A stretch of 64,000 nt of DNA from Neobacillus niacini. GTDB lineage: Bacteria > Bacillota > Bacilli > Bacillales > Cytobacillaceae. Positions 8,631 through 17,809 of this stretch are shown piece by piece; position 1 is the first letter of the stretch, and every line of letters begins with the position of its first letter. Location: positions 29,863 to 93,862 of the forward strand of contig NZ_JACWFG010000014.1 of assembly GCF_019749295.1 (NCBI RefSeq). Direction: 5' to 3'. Both the position numbers and the translations under genes were made by a program. The notes under the pieces were generated by a model. The model was not told the DNA's origin, did no database searches, and was given only the letters and a program-made list of their open reading frames with translations.

Positions 8631-10454
8631 ATGAAAAAAGTTAGTTTTTTTCGTTCCATACATGTAAAGTTCGTTATTATCTATGTACTGCTCATATTGG
8701 TTGCGATGCAGATTATTGGCGTCTATTTTGTCAGGCAGCTCGAAGAAACATTGCGGACAAATTTCCAAACTTCAATAAAAGAACGCGTCAATTTACTAGC
8801 CTACAATGTGGTTGAAGAGATGGAAAAGAAAAGAACCCCGGAAGATCCGACCCTCGAAGATGAAATTAGAAAAATTCTTCGAGATTTTGAATCTCCTGAT
8901 ATTTTTGAAGTTAGGGTGATAGACGCGAAGTCTCGTAAGATCTTAGGAACTTCTGACGCTGACCAAGGCGTGGTTGGCCAAAGGACAACAGAACTTCGGA
9001 TTACACAGTCCATTAATCTTGGGGAAGATTCGAGCAGTATCAGAATAGCTCAAAAGGGCGGCCATCGTATATGGGTTCTTTCCACTCCAATAAAGTCAGG
9101 TAATATTGTTATTGGAGCCATTTATTTAGAAGCTAAGATTGAAAATGTATTTACGCAAATGAAAACTATAAATGGTATTTTTGCAACTGGTACAGGTATT
9201 GCCTTAGCGATTACCGCTATTTTAGGGATCCTTCTGGCTCAGACGATTACCAGACCCATCGCGGATATGAAGAAGCAGGCATTAGCCATGGCGAAAGGGA
9301 ACTTTTCGCGCAAGGTTAGAGTATATGGCCAGGATGAAATAGGGACATTAGCTGTTACCTTCAACAATCTAACGAAAAAGCTGCAAGAAGCTCAAGCTAT
9401 GACTGAGGGAGAAAGAAGAAAGCTTTCCTCTGTCCTATCTTATATGACAGATGGAGTGATTGCGACTGACCGAAAAGGCAGGGTGATCTTGATCAATGAA
9501 CCAGCAGCAGAGATGCTGAATGTTTCACGTGAAACAGTTCTCTCGCAGCCAATACTCTCTTTATTAGGATTAAGTGATACAAACACCTTTGAAGATCTAT
9601 TAGAGGAAAGTGATTCGTTAATTCTTGATTATAGTACGAAAAAGGAACCTTATATTCTTCGTGCTAACTTTTCAGTTATTCAAAAAGAGACTGGATTTGT
9701 GAATGGCTTGATTGCTGTTCTTCACGATATAACCGATCAGGAAAAAATTGATGCGGAAAGAAGAGAGTTTGTTGCGAATGTATCGCATGAGTTAAGAACA
9801 CCGCTCACCACCATGCGAAGCTACTTAGAGGCATTGGCTGATGGTGCGTGGAAGGATGAAGAAATTGCTCCTAACTTTTTAGAGGTAACGCGGACAGAAA
9901 CGGAAAGAATGATCCGTTTGGTTAATGACCTTCTGCAGCTTTCCAAATTAGATAGCACAGATTATCGCCTCTCTAAGGAATGGGTGAATTTTGTAGACTT
10001 CTTTCACCGTATCATTGACCGATTTGAAATGTCAAAAAGCAAAAATGTTAGTTTTAAAAGATCACTGCCAACTCATGCTATTTTTGTAGAAATAGACGAA
10101 GATAAAATGACCCAGGTACTTTACAATATAATTTCCAATGCACTTAAATATTCTCCTGAAGGCGGCCTGGTTACTTTTTCGATAAAAGAGGAAGAGGAAA
10201 AGGTTATAGTCAGTATTTCAGATGAAGGTATGGGAATTCCAAAGGAGAACATCGGAAAAATCTTTGATCGTTTTTATCGCGTAGATAAAGCAAGAACTAG
10301 AAAATTGGGCGGTACAGGGTTAGGATTGGCCATTGCAAAAGAAATGGTGAACGTTCATGGAGGCATGATTTGGGCTGTAAGTGAAGAAGGAAAGGGCACG
10401 GAGATATCCTTTTCACTACCATATGAGCAATCTGAAGAGGATGAATGGTCATGA
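8631..10454 (+). CDS. walK: Sensor histidine kinase WalK (YycG)
   Basis: Membrane kinase partner of WalR. 607 residues: TM1 (about 12-33), extracellular Cache/PAS-like loop (35-180), TM2 (about 183-204), HAMP (204-258), cytoplasmic PAS (about 262-372), HisKA with the phosphorylated His in FVANVSHELRTPL (about 386), and HATPase_c with N, G1 (DEGMGIP) and G2 (GGTGLGLAIAK) boxes. Length matches the B. subtilis protein. Its last bases overlap the start of walH. Confidence 0.98.
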   Translation: MKKVSFFRSIHVKFVIIYVLLILVAMQIIGVYFVRQLEETLRTNFQTSIKERVNLLAYNVVEEMEKKRTPEDPTLEDEIRKILRDFESPDIFEVRVIDAKSRKILGTSDADQGVVGQRTTELRITQSINLGEDSSSIRIAQKGGHRIWVLSTPIKSGNIVIGAIYLEAKIENVFTQMKTINGIFATGTGIALAITAILGILLAQTITRPIADMKKQALAMAKGNFSRKVRVYGQDEIGTLAVTFNNLTKKLQEAQAMTEGERRKLSSVLSYMTDGVIATDRKGRVILINEPAAEMLNVSRETVLSQPILSLLGLSDTNTFEDLLEESDSLILDYSTKKEPYILRANFSVIQKETGFVNGLIAVLHDITDQEKIDAERREFVANVSHELRTPLTTMRSYLEALADGAWKDEEIAPNFLEVTRTETERMIRLVNDLLQLSKLDSTDYRLSKEWVNFVDFFHRIIDRFEMSKSKNVSFKRSLPTHAIFVEIDEDKMTQVLYNIISNALKYSPEGGLVTFSIKEEEEKVIVSISDEGMGIPKENIGKIFDRFYRVDKARTRKLGGTGLGLAIAKEMVNVHGGMIWAVSEEGKGTEISFSLPYEQSEEDEWS

Positions 10455-11773
10455 AATACGAAAGCAGTAAATCAGTCATATTAACAATTCTCATTATGGT
10501 TAGTATTGTATTAACCTGGAATCTTTGGACGTACCAGCCTAAATTTGACCTGATGGAAAATGGTAATAATGTTCCAGAGGTTACTTTAAAAGAAAAACGT
10601 GAACTTCATGAGATCATCAGACCAGATTTAATGCTTTTTCATAGTAATGGGCAGCATTATGGAACAACGAATGCCGTTGAGCTTAATGAGATTATGAGTG
10701 AAATTAGGAAATGGTCCATCTATGATGTTAAGGATTACTCAGATCAAGTGGAGGATATAAAGGAACTAGTCCATGGAAGCGGCAATGCCGAACTTGTCTT
10801 TCCAACGGATATTCCAATAGATATTTATCGAAGTGTATTGAAATTTGAAGAGAAAAGAATTCCTGCGTTTAATTTTAACCGCATTATTATTGATGTTAAT
10901 AATTCTGAAAAGGGAAATGGAACAGTATACTTTATTTCTGCTGATTTTCAACAGGTTTATATGAGTCATATTTCTCCTGCATTATTGAATGAATTCAACC
11001 GTGACTTTTTTAAAAGGGCAGATCAGTATCAACGTTATTTCGCCTATGAAGTAACAGAGCAGCGGACTGTTTTTATTCCTGATGGAGAGTTAGAAATGAT
11101 GGAATATACCTATTTGCCGGTGGTTTTAAACTCTGATGCATTTAAAGAGGCATTGTTCAGCGACCCGAGTTTCGTACAAAGGGGCACCGTTTCAGGGGTA
11201 GAGGAATTTAGTGATGTTTCGAGTAAAATGACCGTTAATTACGATACCAATATGCTGAACTATGTTAACCCAACTAGAGAGTCTGATTATGTAGATAATG
11301 CTTATGATTTGTTAATGAGAAGTATTGATTTTATTAACGGTCATGGAGGATGGACAGACACCTATCGTTATGTTGAAAAGGATGTTAAGAGGAAATCTGT
11401 AAAGTTTCGTCTGTATAATATGGATGGATACCCTGTCTTTAATAGCAATGGAATGTCAGAGATTAGAGAAGTATGGGGCAGAAATGAGATCACCAGATAT
11501 GTCAGGCCCAATATTGCGCTAGAGCTTCCGTTAACGACAGAAATGGTAAGTGTAACCCTCCCTTCAGGGTCAGAGGTATTGGGATATCTTAAAAGCAGAA
11601 AGAATTTTAAACCAGAATTACTCGAAAAACTTGTTTTAGGTTACGAGATGACAAGGGAAAATGATGAAAATAAATTGATCCTCCTAGAGCCTGCTTGGTT
11701 TTATCGGTATAACCAGACATGGGGACAAATCACGAAGGAAGACCTAGGGGGCGTGTTACATGGATTGGAGTAA
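10451..11773 (+). CDS. walH: WalKR regulator WalH (YycH)
   Basis: Membrane-anchored extracytoplasmic protein that, with WalI, modulates WalK. About 440 residues with one N-terminal membrane segment (about 8-27, ILTILIMVSIVLTWNLWTYQP) and a large external domain. I prefer ATG 10451 (MKYESSKSV, aligning with the B. subtilis start) over ATG 10445. It overlaps walK by 4 bases (ATGA) and walI by 14 bases. Family assignment comes from position and the conserved N-terminus. Confidence 0.93.
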   Translation: MKYESSKSVILTILIMVSIVLTWNLWTYQPKFDLMENGNNVPEVTLKEKRELHEIIRPDLMLFHSNGQHYGTTNAVELNEIMSEIRKWSIYDVKDYSDQVEDIKELVHGSGNAELVFPTDIPIDIYRSVLKFEEKRIPAFNFNRIIIDVNNSEKGNGTVYFISADFQQVYMSHISPALLNEFNRDFFKRADQYQRYFAYEVTEQRTVFIPDGELEMMEYTYLPVVLNSDAFKEALFSDPSFVQRGTVSGVEEFSDVSSKMTVNYDTNMLNYVNPTRESDYVDNAYDLLMRSIDFINGHGGWTDTYRYVEKDVKRKSVKFRLYNMDGYPVFNSNGMSEIREVWGRNEITRYVRPNIALELPLTTEMVSVTLPSGSEVLGYLKSRKNFKPELLEKLVLGYEMTRENDENKLILLEPAWFYRYNQTWGQITKEDLGGVLHGLE

Positions 11774-12557
11774 GATAAAGACTATTTTTATCATAACGTT
11801 TTTGATACTAGATGTTTATCTTTTATTTCAGTTTATGAAGGTAAGAGATGCGAATAAATATGAAGTCATTACTGAGGCCAAATTTGAGGAAAAGCTGGAA
11901 GCAGATGAAATACGTTATAAAGAGATGCCAAAGGCGCCGATTGAAGATCAGTATCTTAGTGCAAAGCCAAAAATGTTTACCAAGGATGATCTTACAAAGC
12001 TGAAAGGGCAAACAGCTCTTCTAAAGGAACCCAGTACGACACTTCAAGTGAAAATCGATAAGCCGATTCAATTAGATACAGAGTTTGAAGCTGCTGAGCT
12101 GACTCCTTTTATTAAGGATAATGTTTTGTATGGAGATCAGTATCAATTTTGGAAGAAAGATGATAAAAAAAATACGCTTGTTTATGCGCAGCATTATGGG
12201 AATATGACCTTATATGAAAATCTAAGCGGAAGAATTACTTTTCATATTGATGATAAGAACCAAATTATATCCTATGAACAAACCTTTTTAGAGGATATTG
12301 TAAAAATGACAGATAAGGAAGAAATCCTCCCTCCTTTGAAGGCGTTGGAAACCCTCCATCAAAAGGGTGTTCTAAAGCCAAAAACCAAGATTACAAAGGT
12401 TGAACTTGGGTATTCAACATTAATTCAGCTTTCCGCTTCGCAGGCTTTAGCACCGACATGGCGTTTTGTGGTGGATGATAACGAAAGTTTATATGTGAAC
12501 GCGCTAGAAGGACAGATTATAGAATTTAACAGCGATGAAATTAGGGACGAGGAGTGA
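11760..12557 (+). CDS. walI: WalKR regulator WalI (YycI)
   Basis: Second auxiliary membrane protein of WalK. 265 residues starting MDWSKIKTIFIITFLILDVYLLF, a single N-terminal transmembrane anchor matching the B. subtilis protein, then an external domain of the YycH/YycI fold. Start overlaps the end of walH, and walJ begins 6 bases after the stop, all in one operon. Confidence 0.93.
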   Translation: MDWSKIKTIFIITFLILDVYLLFQFMKVRDANKYEVITEAKFEEKLEADEIRYKEMPKAPIEDQYLSAKPKMFTKDDLTKLKGQTALLKEPSTTLQVKIDKPIQLDTEFEAAELTPFIKDNVLYGDQYQFWKKDDKKNTLVYAQHYGNMTLYENLSGRITFHIDDKNQIISYEQTFLEDIVKMTDKEEILPPLKALETLHQKGVLKPKTKITKVELGYSTLIQLSASQALAPTWRFVVDDNESLYVNALEGQIIEFNSDEIRDEE

Positions 12558-12563
12558 AATAGT

Positions 12564-13358
12564 ATGTCATTACGTTATAGCATTTTAGCGAGCGGGAGTA
12601 CGGGGAATTCGCTTTATGTAGAGTCAGACGAGCACTCCTTTCTCGTAGATGCAGGATTTAGCGGGAAACAAATGGAAGCATTCTTTCAACATATAGATCG
12701 TGATATTAGTAAATTATCAGGAATTTTTGTAACCCATGAACACAGTGATCATATTAAAGGTATTGGGGTGCTGGCACGTAAATATAAGCTGCCTGTTTAT
12801 GCAAATGAAAATACCTGGAGGGCAATGGAGCGGTTAGTTGGCGACATACCAACGGAACAAAAGATGATCTTTAGCACTGAGAGTGTAAAAAGCTTTGGTG
12901 CTACAGATATTGAATCATTTGGTGTTTCGCACGATGCGGCAGAGCCTATGTTTTATGTTTTTCATCACTCCGGTAAAAAATTGGTGCTGATTACGGATAC
13001 GGGCTATGTCAGCGATCGGATGAAAGGAATTATCTCTAACGCAGATGCCTATATCTTTGAGTCCAATCATGATGTACAAATGCTAAGAATGGGAAGATAT
13101 CCTTGGAATATCAAACGGAGAATACTGAGTGACCTTGGACATGTTTCAAATGAAGATGCAGCGATAGCGATGAGTGAAGTAATTGGAGACAATACAAAAA
13201 GAGTGTATCTGGCACATTTAAGCTTAGATAATAATATGAAGGACTTAGCTAGGATGTCGGTCGCACAAACCCTGCAAAGCCAAGGATTGATTGTCGGCGA
13301 GCAGTTTGACCTCTACGATACAGATCCTAAAGTTCCAACGATACTTACAGCTGTGTAA
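12564..13358 (+). CDS. walJ: Metallo-beta-lactamase fold hydrolase WalJ (YycJ)
   Basis: 264-residue MBL-fold protein with the dimetal motif HEHSDH ([10 protein letters not shown], about residue 60) and further ligands in ITDTGYVS and VYLAHLS. In Bacillaceae it closes the wal operon; proposed roles include DNA repair/exonuclease activity and linking replication to cell division. ATG follows GAGGAGTG. A strong terminator follows. Confidence 0.95.
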   Translation: MSLRYSILASGSTGNSLYVESDEHSFLVDAGFSGKQMEAFFQHIDRDISKLSGIFVTHEHSDHIKGIGVLARKYKLPVYANENTWRAMERLVGDIPTEQKMIFSTESVKSFGATDIESFGVSHDAAEPMFYVFHHSGKKLVLITDTGYVSDRMKGIISNADAYIFESNHDVQMLRMGRYPWNIKRRILSDLGHVSNEDAAIAMSEVIGDNTKRVYLAHLSLDNNMKDLARMSVAQTLQSQGLIVGEQFDLYDTDPKVPTILTAV

Positions 13359-13362
13359 GGAT

Positions 13363-13403
13363 AAGGACAAAGATATCTCATTGGTATCTTTGTCCTTTTT
13401 TTT
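13363..13403 (+). terminator. Terminator of the wal operon
   Basis: AAGGACAAAGATA (13363-13375) pairs perfectly with TATCTTTGTCCTT (13385-13397), followed by a T-run to 13403. Confidence 0.93.
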
Positions 13404-13483
13404 ATAAAATAGATTTGGAAAGAGTATTATTGTAAGTATAAGCCAAAATATAAATTAATTGCTTACGAAAGGGAGTGGTGAAA

Positions 13484-14716
13484 ATGGGTTATTATGATGA
13501 TCATTCACAGGAGCGCTACCAAAATAGAAAAGGAAAACGAGGCGGATTCTTTTTTGCCAGTATTGTCGGTGCAATACTTGGGGCAATGCTAGTTGTTATT
13601 TCAATTCCAGCATTATCTAACCAAGGATTTCTTCCTTACAATGTACAGCCAAATCATAACCAGTCTGCTGATGAAAACAATAATAATCAGGATAATTTTA
13701 TTCAACAGCAGGTGTCATACGATGTAAATACCGATACTACTAAAGCCATTGATAAGGCTGCAGATGCAGTAGTTGGCATTAATAATATTCAAAACTCTAA
13801 TTTTTGGTCCGATGAGTCCGGTGACGAACAAGACCCTGCAGGAACAGGGTCAGGTGTTATTTATAAAAAAGCCGGAGCTAAAGCATATGTTGTAACCAAC
13901 CAGCATGTGGTTGAAGGTGCAACACAGTTAGAGGTCACTTTAAATGATGGTACAAAGATTCCTGCTAAATTAATGGGCGGCGATATATGGACGGATTTAG
14001 CTGTTCTAGAAATTAGTGCAGACAAGATTAAAAAGGTCGCTGAATTTGGCAATTCAGAGGCACTAAAAATGGGCGAGCCTGTTATGGCAATTGGTAACCC
14101 GCTAGGTGCCACCTTCTCTGGTTCCGTAACACAAGGAATTATTTCAGGGATTAATCGAACCATTCCAGTCGACATCAATCAAGACGGAATTATGGATTGG
14201 AATGCAGAGGTATTGCAAACAGATGCAGCCATTAACCCAGGTAATAGCGGCGGCGCACTCATTAACATTGCTGGACAACTAGTGGGCATTAACTCCATGA
14301 AAATTGCCCAAAACGCTGTTGAAGGAATTGGGTTATCCATTCCGATTAACTATGCAAAACCAATTATTAACGACCTTGAGCAGTTTGGTGTGGTAAAGCG
14401 TCCATATATGGGAGTGGACTTGAAGTCTGTGGCTGAAATTCCCGGTTATTATCAAGAGGAAGCATTGAAACTACCTAGAGATATTACCTACGGGGTAGCA
14501 TTGCGTCAGGTTATACCTAACTCGCCAGCCGCACAGGCTGGATTACAAGAACTCGATGTTATTGTTGAAATGGATGGCGAAACCATCCACGACGTCATTG
14601 ATCTTAGAAAGCATTTATATCAAGAGACAAAAATTGGCGATCAAATGGAGATCAAGTATTATCGAGAAGGTAAGTTGAAAACGACTAAAATCACATTAGC
14701 TGAGGATCAATCCTAA
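13484..14716 (+). CDS. htrC: HtrA-family serine protease (HtrC/YyxA type)
   Basis: Membrane-anchored DegP/HtrA quality-control protease. About 410 residues: cytoplasmic basic N-terminus, one TM (about 22-42), a Gln/Asn-rich linker, trypsin-like domain with catalytic His (VVTNQHVV), Asp (WTDLAVL) and Ser (NPGNSGGAL), and one PDZ domain (about 310-400). I choose ATG 13484 (MGYYDDHSQ) because GGGAG lies 8 bases before it; GTG 13475 overlaps that site. The position between walJ and rlmH is as in B. subtilis. Confidence 0.95.
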   Translation: MGYYDDHSQERYQNRKGKRGGFFFASIVGAILGAMLVVISIPALSNQGFLPYNVQPNHNQSADENNNNQDNFIQQQVSYDVNTDTTKAIDKAADAVVGINNIQNSNFWSDESGDEQDPAGTGSGVIYKKAGAKAYVVTNQHVVEGATQLEVTLNDGTKIPAKLMGGDIWTDLAVLEISADKIKKVAEFGNSEALKMGEPVMAIGNPLGATFSGSVTQGIISGINRTIPVDINQDGIMDWNAEVLQTDAAINPGNSGGALINIAGQLVGINSMKIAQNAVEGIGLSIPINYAKPIINDLEQFGVVKRPYMGVDLKSVAEIPGYYQEEALKLPRDITYGVALRQVIPNSPAAQAGLQELDVIVEMDGETIHDVIDLRKHLYQETKIGDQMEIKYYREGKLKTTKITLAEDQS

Positions 14717-14722
14717 TATATA

Positions 14723-14755
14723 AACAGAAAGGTTTTAACGCCTTTCTGTTTTTTT
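14723..14755 (+). terminator. Terminator of htrC
   Basis: AACAGAAAGG (14723-14732) pairs perfectly with CCTTTCTGTT (14741-14750), followed by TTTTT. Confidence 0.93.
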
Positions 14756-14839
14756 ATGCTATGATAGGAAACTGAATGAAGTTGTTGAGGTAGTAAATAA
14801 TAATGATAAAGTGGAACGTTTACATTTCGGGGGAATTAT

Positions 14840-14964
14840 TGGGGATAACTTATCAACAGGCTGTGAATAGTGTCGAAATAACGATGTATATATTGTGGCG
14901 AACAAATGATTCCATACAAGATGTGGATAAAAATTGTGAATATGTGGATAACTTCTGTGGATAA
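14840..14964. promoter_or_regulatory. DnaA-box cluster upstream of rlmH
   Basis: Three perfect DnaA boxes TGTGGATAA (reverse of TTATCCACA) at 14922-14930, 14943-14951 and 14956-14964, plus one-mismatch boxes TGGGGATAA at 14840 and TTATCAACA at 14850, and weaker TGTGAATAK sites at 14862 and 14935. They fill the htrC-rlmH intergenic region. Origin-proximal DnaA-box clusters are known in B. subtilis to bind DnaA and influence initiation timing. Confidence 0.75.
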
Positions 14965-15009
14965 CTTGTTTGTAAACTGTTTGTAACATAAAAAAGAGGG
15001 TTGTGGATT

Positions 15010-15489
15010 GTGAATATCTTGATTGTTACGGTTGGAAAATTAAAAGAGAAATATTTAAAAATGGGAATTGAAGAATATTTAAAGCGATTGAATGCTTATG
15101 CAAAAGTGGAAGTCATTGAAGTGGCAGATGAAAAGGCGCCAGAGGAATTAAGTGAATCTGAGATGGTGCAAGTGAAGCAAAAAGAAGGAGAACGAATTTT
15201 AGCTAAGATTAGCCAGGATACCTATGTAATTGCGCTGGCCATTAATGGGAAAATGCAATCCTCTGAGGAGCTTGCGGATACGTTAGATAAATTAGCAACA
15301 TACGGAAAGAGTAAAATAGCATTTATTATTGGCGGATCATTGGGGTTGAGTGATGAGGTACTAAAACGAGCGAACGAACATCTCTCTTTTTCAAAAATGA
15401 CCTTCCCTCATCAATTGATGAAGCTGATTCTCGTAGAGCAAATTTATCGAGCTTATCGAATTAATCGTGGAGAACCGTACCATAAGTAG
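15010..15489 (+). CDS. rlmH: 23S rRNA (pseudouridine1915-N3)-methyltransferase RlmH
   Basis: SPOUT-class SAM-dependent methyltransferase acting on pseudouridine 1915 in helix 69 of 23S rRNA. With GTG 15010 as start the protein is 159 residues, the B. subtilis length, and AGAGGG sits 9 bases upstream; the alternative TTG 15001 lies too close to it. Motifs: knot region [13 protein letters not shown] and the invariant C-terminus INRGEPYHK. The last codons recur as a direct repeat at 16831-16851, so the gene end is the left boundary of an insert. Confidence 0.97.
   Translation: MNILIVTVGKLKEKYLKMGIEEYLKRLNAYAKVEVIEVADEKAPEELSESEMVQVKQKEGERILAKISQDTYVIALAINGKMQSSEELADTLDKLATYGKSKIAFIIGGSLGLSDEVLKRANEHLSFSKMTFPHQLMKLILVEQIYRAYRINRGEPYHK
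15469..15489 (+). other. Left attachment-like repeat (end of rlmH)
   Basis: Contains GAACCGTACCATAAGTAG (15472-15489). It resembles the staphylococcal SCC core, which encodes G-E-A-Y-H-K-stop at the same position. Confidence 0.6.
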
Positions 15490-15513
15490 AAGCGGTTTTA
15501 TTATTGGTTCAAG

Positions 15514-15766
15514 TTCGGACAAGGAATAGCTGAAAAGAGAGAGTGTGTCCGAAGCTGAGCTGACTTCGGACAAGGAAGAGCTGAAAAAGCAAGATAGTGT
15601 CTGAAGCAGTGGGGTCTTCGGACAAGGAAGAGCTGAAAAGGCAAGATAGTGACTGAAGTCGTGGGGTCTTCGGACAAGGGAGAGCTGAAAAGGCAAGATA
15701 GTGTCTGAAGCCGAGTCAAGTTCGGACAAGGAAGAGAAAAAAAGTGTGATTACCTCCGAAGAAATG
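15514..15766. repeat. 52-bp tandem repeat array at the 3' end of NERD gene 2
   Basis: TTCGGACAAGG begins at 15514, 15565, 15617, 15669 and 15721 (51, 52, 52, 52 bp apart). Units consist of TTCGGACA, a segment like AGGAAGAGCTGAAAAGGCAA, and an inverted partner TGTCYGAA (perfect TGTCCGAA at 15546-15553), so each can fold into a hairpin. The last unit is degenerate. Sequence is unrelated to the array of NERD gene 1 but the period is the same. Confidence 0.88.
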
Positions 15767-15789
15767 TTGATCCTCCAGCAGAACAAAAT

Positions 15790-16698
15790 TCATATATAAT
15801 AGCAATCACTTGTTTTTCCAATCGGGGTTAAGTTTTTCTTTAATACCCTGCAAAATGTCCTTTTTGTTAAATCGACGTTGCACCACTCATAAATAGCTGT
15901 AGTCGTAATCCTCCGTTCAGGAAATAGTAGCTGTAATTCCTTCACATTCCGCAAAATGGCATCTTCGGTCTTTTCATGCCCCCTACACTTTTCGCAAATA
16001 AAATTATGGTTTTGTAAAGAAACCAAAAAGGAATTGCAATACTTACAATAAATTTTCTTAACCAGCTCCTCATATTGATTGTTAGGTACCTGTGAAAATG
16101 GACTTTTAGTTTGATGCAATGATAGCAATTTTTTGGCTAATTCTTCGTGCCCTTCATTCAACTTTGATGATGAAGTATTTATTCCTTTTAAAAACCGGTT
16201 AACCTGATTTGGAAGTATAATGGGATGGTCCATTTGCGCATTGTATAACGTAAATTCGGGGTTAATAAAGATTACGGAAGCTTCAACGAGGAAGTTAAGC
16301 TTGAGGTCCCGGAGCAGCTGGCGGAATTGTGATGTACATTTGTTTAATTGATCGATTGGATTTTTATATTCGCGACCGGTTTTAACGGAGTAAAATCGAT
16401 CACTTTCCAGACAAAAGTCTCCTTCAAAGTTTTTCACATCCAAGAGACGAATCACATCCTATGATATAAGCGTTGAATCAATTTGAAAATAGGAATGGTT
16501 TATTTTTAGCAGCAAGTCATTGATGAAATATCTATCTTCTTGAAGAATTTCTGCCTTACGGTCAAATTCCACCTCACCTTCATAACCTTTTTCCAGGTTG
16601 AAATAATAAAACTTTTCTTCTTGTGATAACTTCATCCGCGTGTTTAATGATCGCATTTTCAACAATTCATCTGATTCTGTTCTTCCTCTAAGTAGCAT
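15790..16698 (-). pseudogene. NERD-domain gene copy 2, interrupted by one in-frame TAG
   Basis: Two same-frame pieces, 16459-16698 and 15790-16455, form one NERD protein of about 300 residues like copy 1. The break is a TAG at 16459-16461, at the place where copy 1 has Tyr80 (after FQID, before DVKNFEGD); spacing on both sides is unchanged, so a single base change of a Tyr codon explains it. Motifs on both sides are intact: GYEGEV, FQID, LDVKNFEGD and a CxxC...CxxC zinc ribbon. Either a recent pseudogene or, less likely, readthrough or restart at GTG 16455 lacking the first catalytic residues. It lies inside the rlmH insert. Confidence 0.85.
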
Positions 16699-16830
16699 AA
16701 TCCACTTCCTTTCAACTTTCCTAAGTCTATTTTATAAAAAAATTGAACAGATGGGTGTGAATATTCCGTTAAATAATTACAGGTATTTTCAAATGCAATT
16801 TTATAAAAAAACTGCCGGTATAATAGGTGG

Positions 16831-16851
16831 GGTGAACCTTACCATAAGTAA
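16831..16851 (+). other. Right attachment-like repeat (duplicate of rlmH end)
   Basis: GAACCTTACCATAAGTAA (16834-16851), direct copy of the rlmH terminus. Just beyond it, TATTATTGGTTC (16894-16905) also matches 15499-15510 next to the left copy, giving a second short stretch of shared flank. Confidence 0.6.
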
Positions 16852-16945
16852 GTGAGGTTTTGAATATCTCAAAAGTTCATCCCTAAAGAGCAGTATTATT
16901 GGTTCTCTAGGGACAGTTTTATTTCAGGTGATCCTCCATATTTCT

Positions 16946-17809
16946 TTATGAAATAGGTAATTTCTCTGGATTTATTGTTATATAAATTTCGGTTAATTTT
17001 TCATTACGAATATAAAAACTTAGGACACTATGAAACTTGCCATACATGTATATAACGATTGCTGGTTGATAGTTGATACTTTTTATTTCAAAGTATGAGT
17101 CTACAGGGGCTTTTTTTATAATTCCGTATATAAAGGCCATTACGTTAGCAGCAGATACAATTGGGCGTATTGCAGCATTAACTTTTCCTCCACCGTCGGA
17201 ATATAGTGTGACATTGTTTGAAATTAGTTCTAATAATGTTTCTGTATTTTGCATTTGGAACGCTTCTATAAAGCGGTTAATGATTGCCTTGTTTTTCTCA
17301 TAGTTTAAACTTTCATCTTCTACATCTGCGATTTTTTGCTTAGCCCTGCTAAAAATCTTTCTGCAGTTTTCTTCTCTTTTTTCAATCATAATAGCAATTT
17401 CTGAGTATGAGAAACAGAGCACCTCTCTTAGAAGGAGGACAACTCGCTCATCCGCTGTTAAATGTTCCATCATACGTAGATAGGCAATACTCAACCCCTC
17501 TTTTTGAATGACCATTTCACTTGGGTCTAAGGCATGCAATTTCTCTAGTAATAGCGGCTCGGGATTCCATGGTCCCACATATTGTTCTCGTTTATACCGT
17601 GCAGACTTAAAGAAATCAAGACACAGGTTGGTCAATATTTTGCAGAGATATGCTTTTTTATTCTTTATATTCTCATCACTTACTTGGTAAGCTTTTAGAA
17701 AAGTTTCTTGGACCATGTCTTCTGCTTCTGCTACTGAACCTAACATTCGATACCCTAATGAAAATAACAATGGTTTAAATAGCTGGTAGTCTTCTTTCGT
17801 GATTTGCAT
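16946..17809 (-). CDS. ECF41-group sigma factor with fused SnoaL-like C-terminal domain
   Basis: Extracytoplasmic-function sigma factor of about 287 residues: sigma2 (1-70, AEDMVQETFLKAY), sigma4 (about 100-165, SYSEIAIMI) and a C-terminal SnoaL_2-like domain (about 170-287) that in ECF41 replaces the anti-sigma factor and tunes activity in cis. All three ECF41 hallmark motifs are visible: WNPEP in the linker (family WLPEP), DGGGK in the extension, and NPEKL near the end (family NPDKL). I choose ATG 17809 because AAAGGAGGAAG precedes it; the upstream ATG at 17827 is part of that site. It overlaps the oxidoreductase gene by 35 bases and is co-transcribed behind it. Confidence 0.92.
   Translation of the reverse strand: MQITKEDYQLFKPLLFSLGYRMLGSVAEAEDMVQETFLKAYQVSDENIKNKKAYLCKILTNLCLDFFKSARYKREQYVGPWNPEPLLLEKLHALDPSEMVIQKEGLSIAYLRMMEHLTADERVVLLLREVLCFSYSEIAIMIEKREENCRKIFSRAKQKIADVEDESLNYEKNKAIINRFIEAFQMQNTETLLELISNNVTLYSDGGGKVNAAIRPIVSAANVMAFIYGIIKKAPVDSYFEIKSINYQPAIVIYMYGKFHSVLSFYIRNEKLTEIYITINPEKLPIS

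Larger units (their letters stand above)
15469..16851. mobile_element. Putative insert at the rlmH 3' end, bounded by SCC-type direct repeats
   Basis: The last codons and stop of rlmH (15469-15489) recur in direct orientation at 16831-16851: 18 of 21 bases agree, with TACCATAAGTA identical. The right copy still reads G-E-P-Y-H-K-stop. In staphylococci the same gene end is the attachment site of SCC elements, integrated by Ccr serine recombinases. The 1,362-bp segment between holds only a 52-bp repeat array and a broken NERD gene; no recombinase is present. I infer a small or decayed cassette, or passive cargo. A chance remnant of a partial rlmH duplication is the main alternative. Confidence 0.6.

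Noticed and set aside
15391..15786. 131-residue minus-strand reading frame over the repeat array
   Set aside because: The translation simply repeats the 52-bp unit in frame shifts and has no ribosome site or family likeness.
16640..16855. 71-residue plus-strand frame
   Set aside because: Runs antisense through the NERD start and ends at the right rlmH repeat; not a credible protein.
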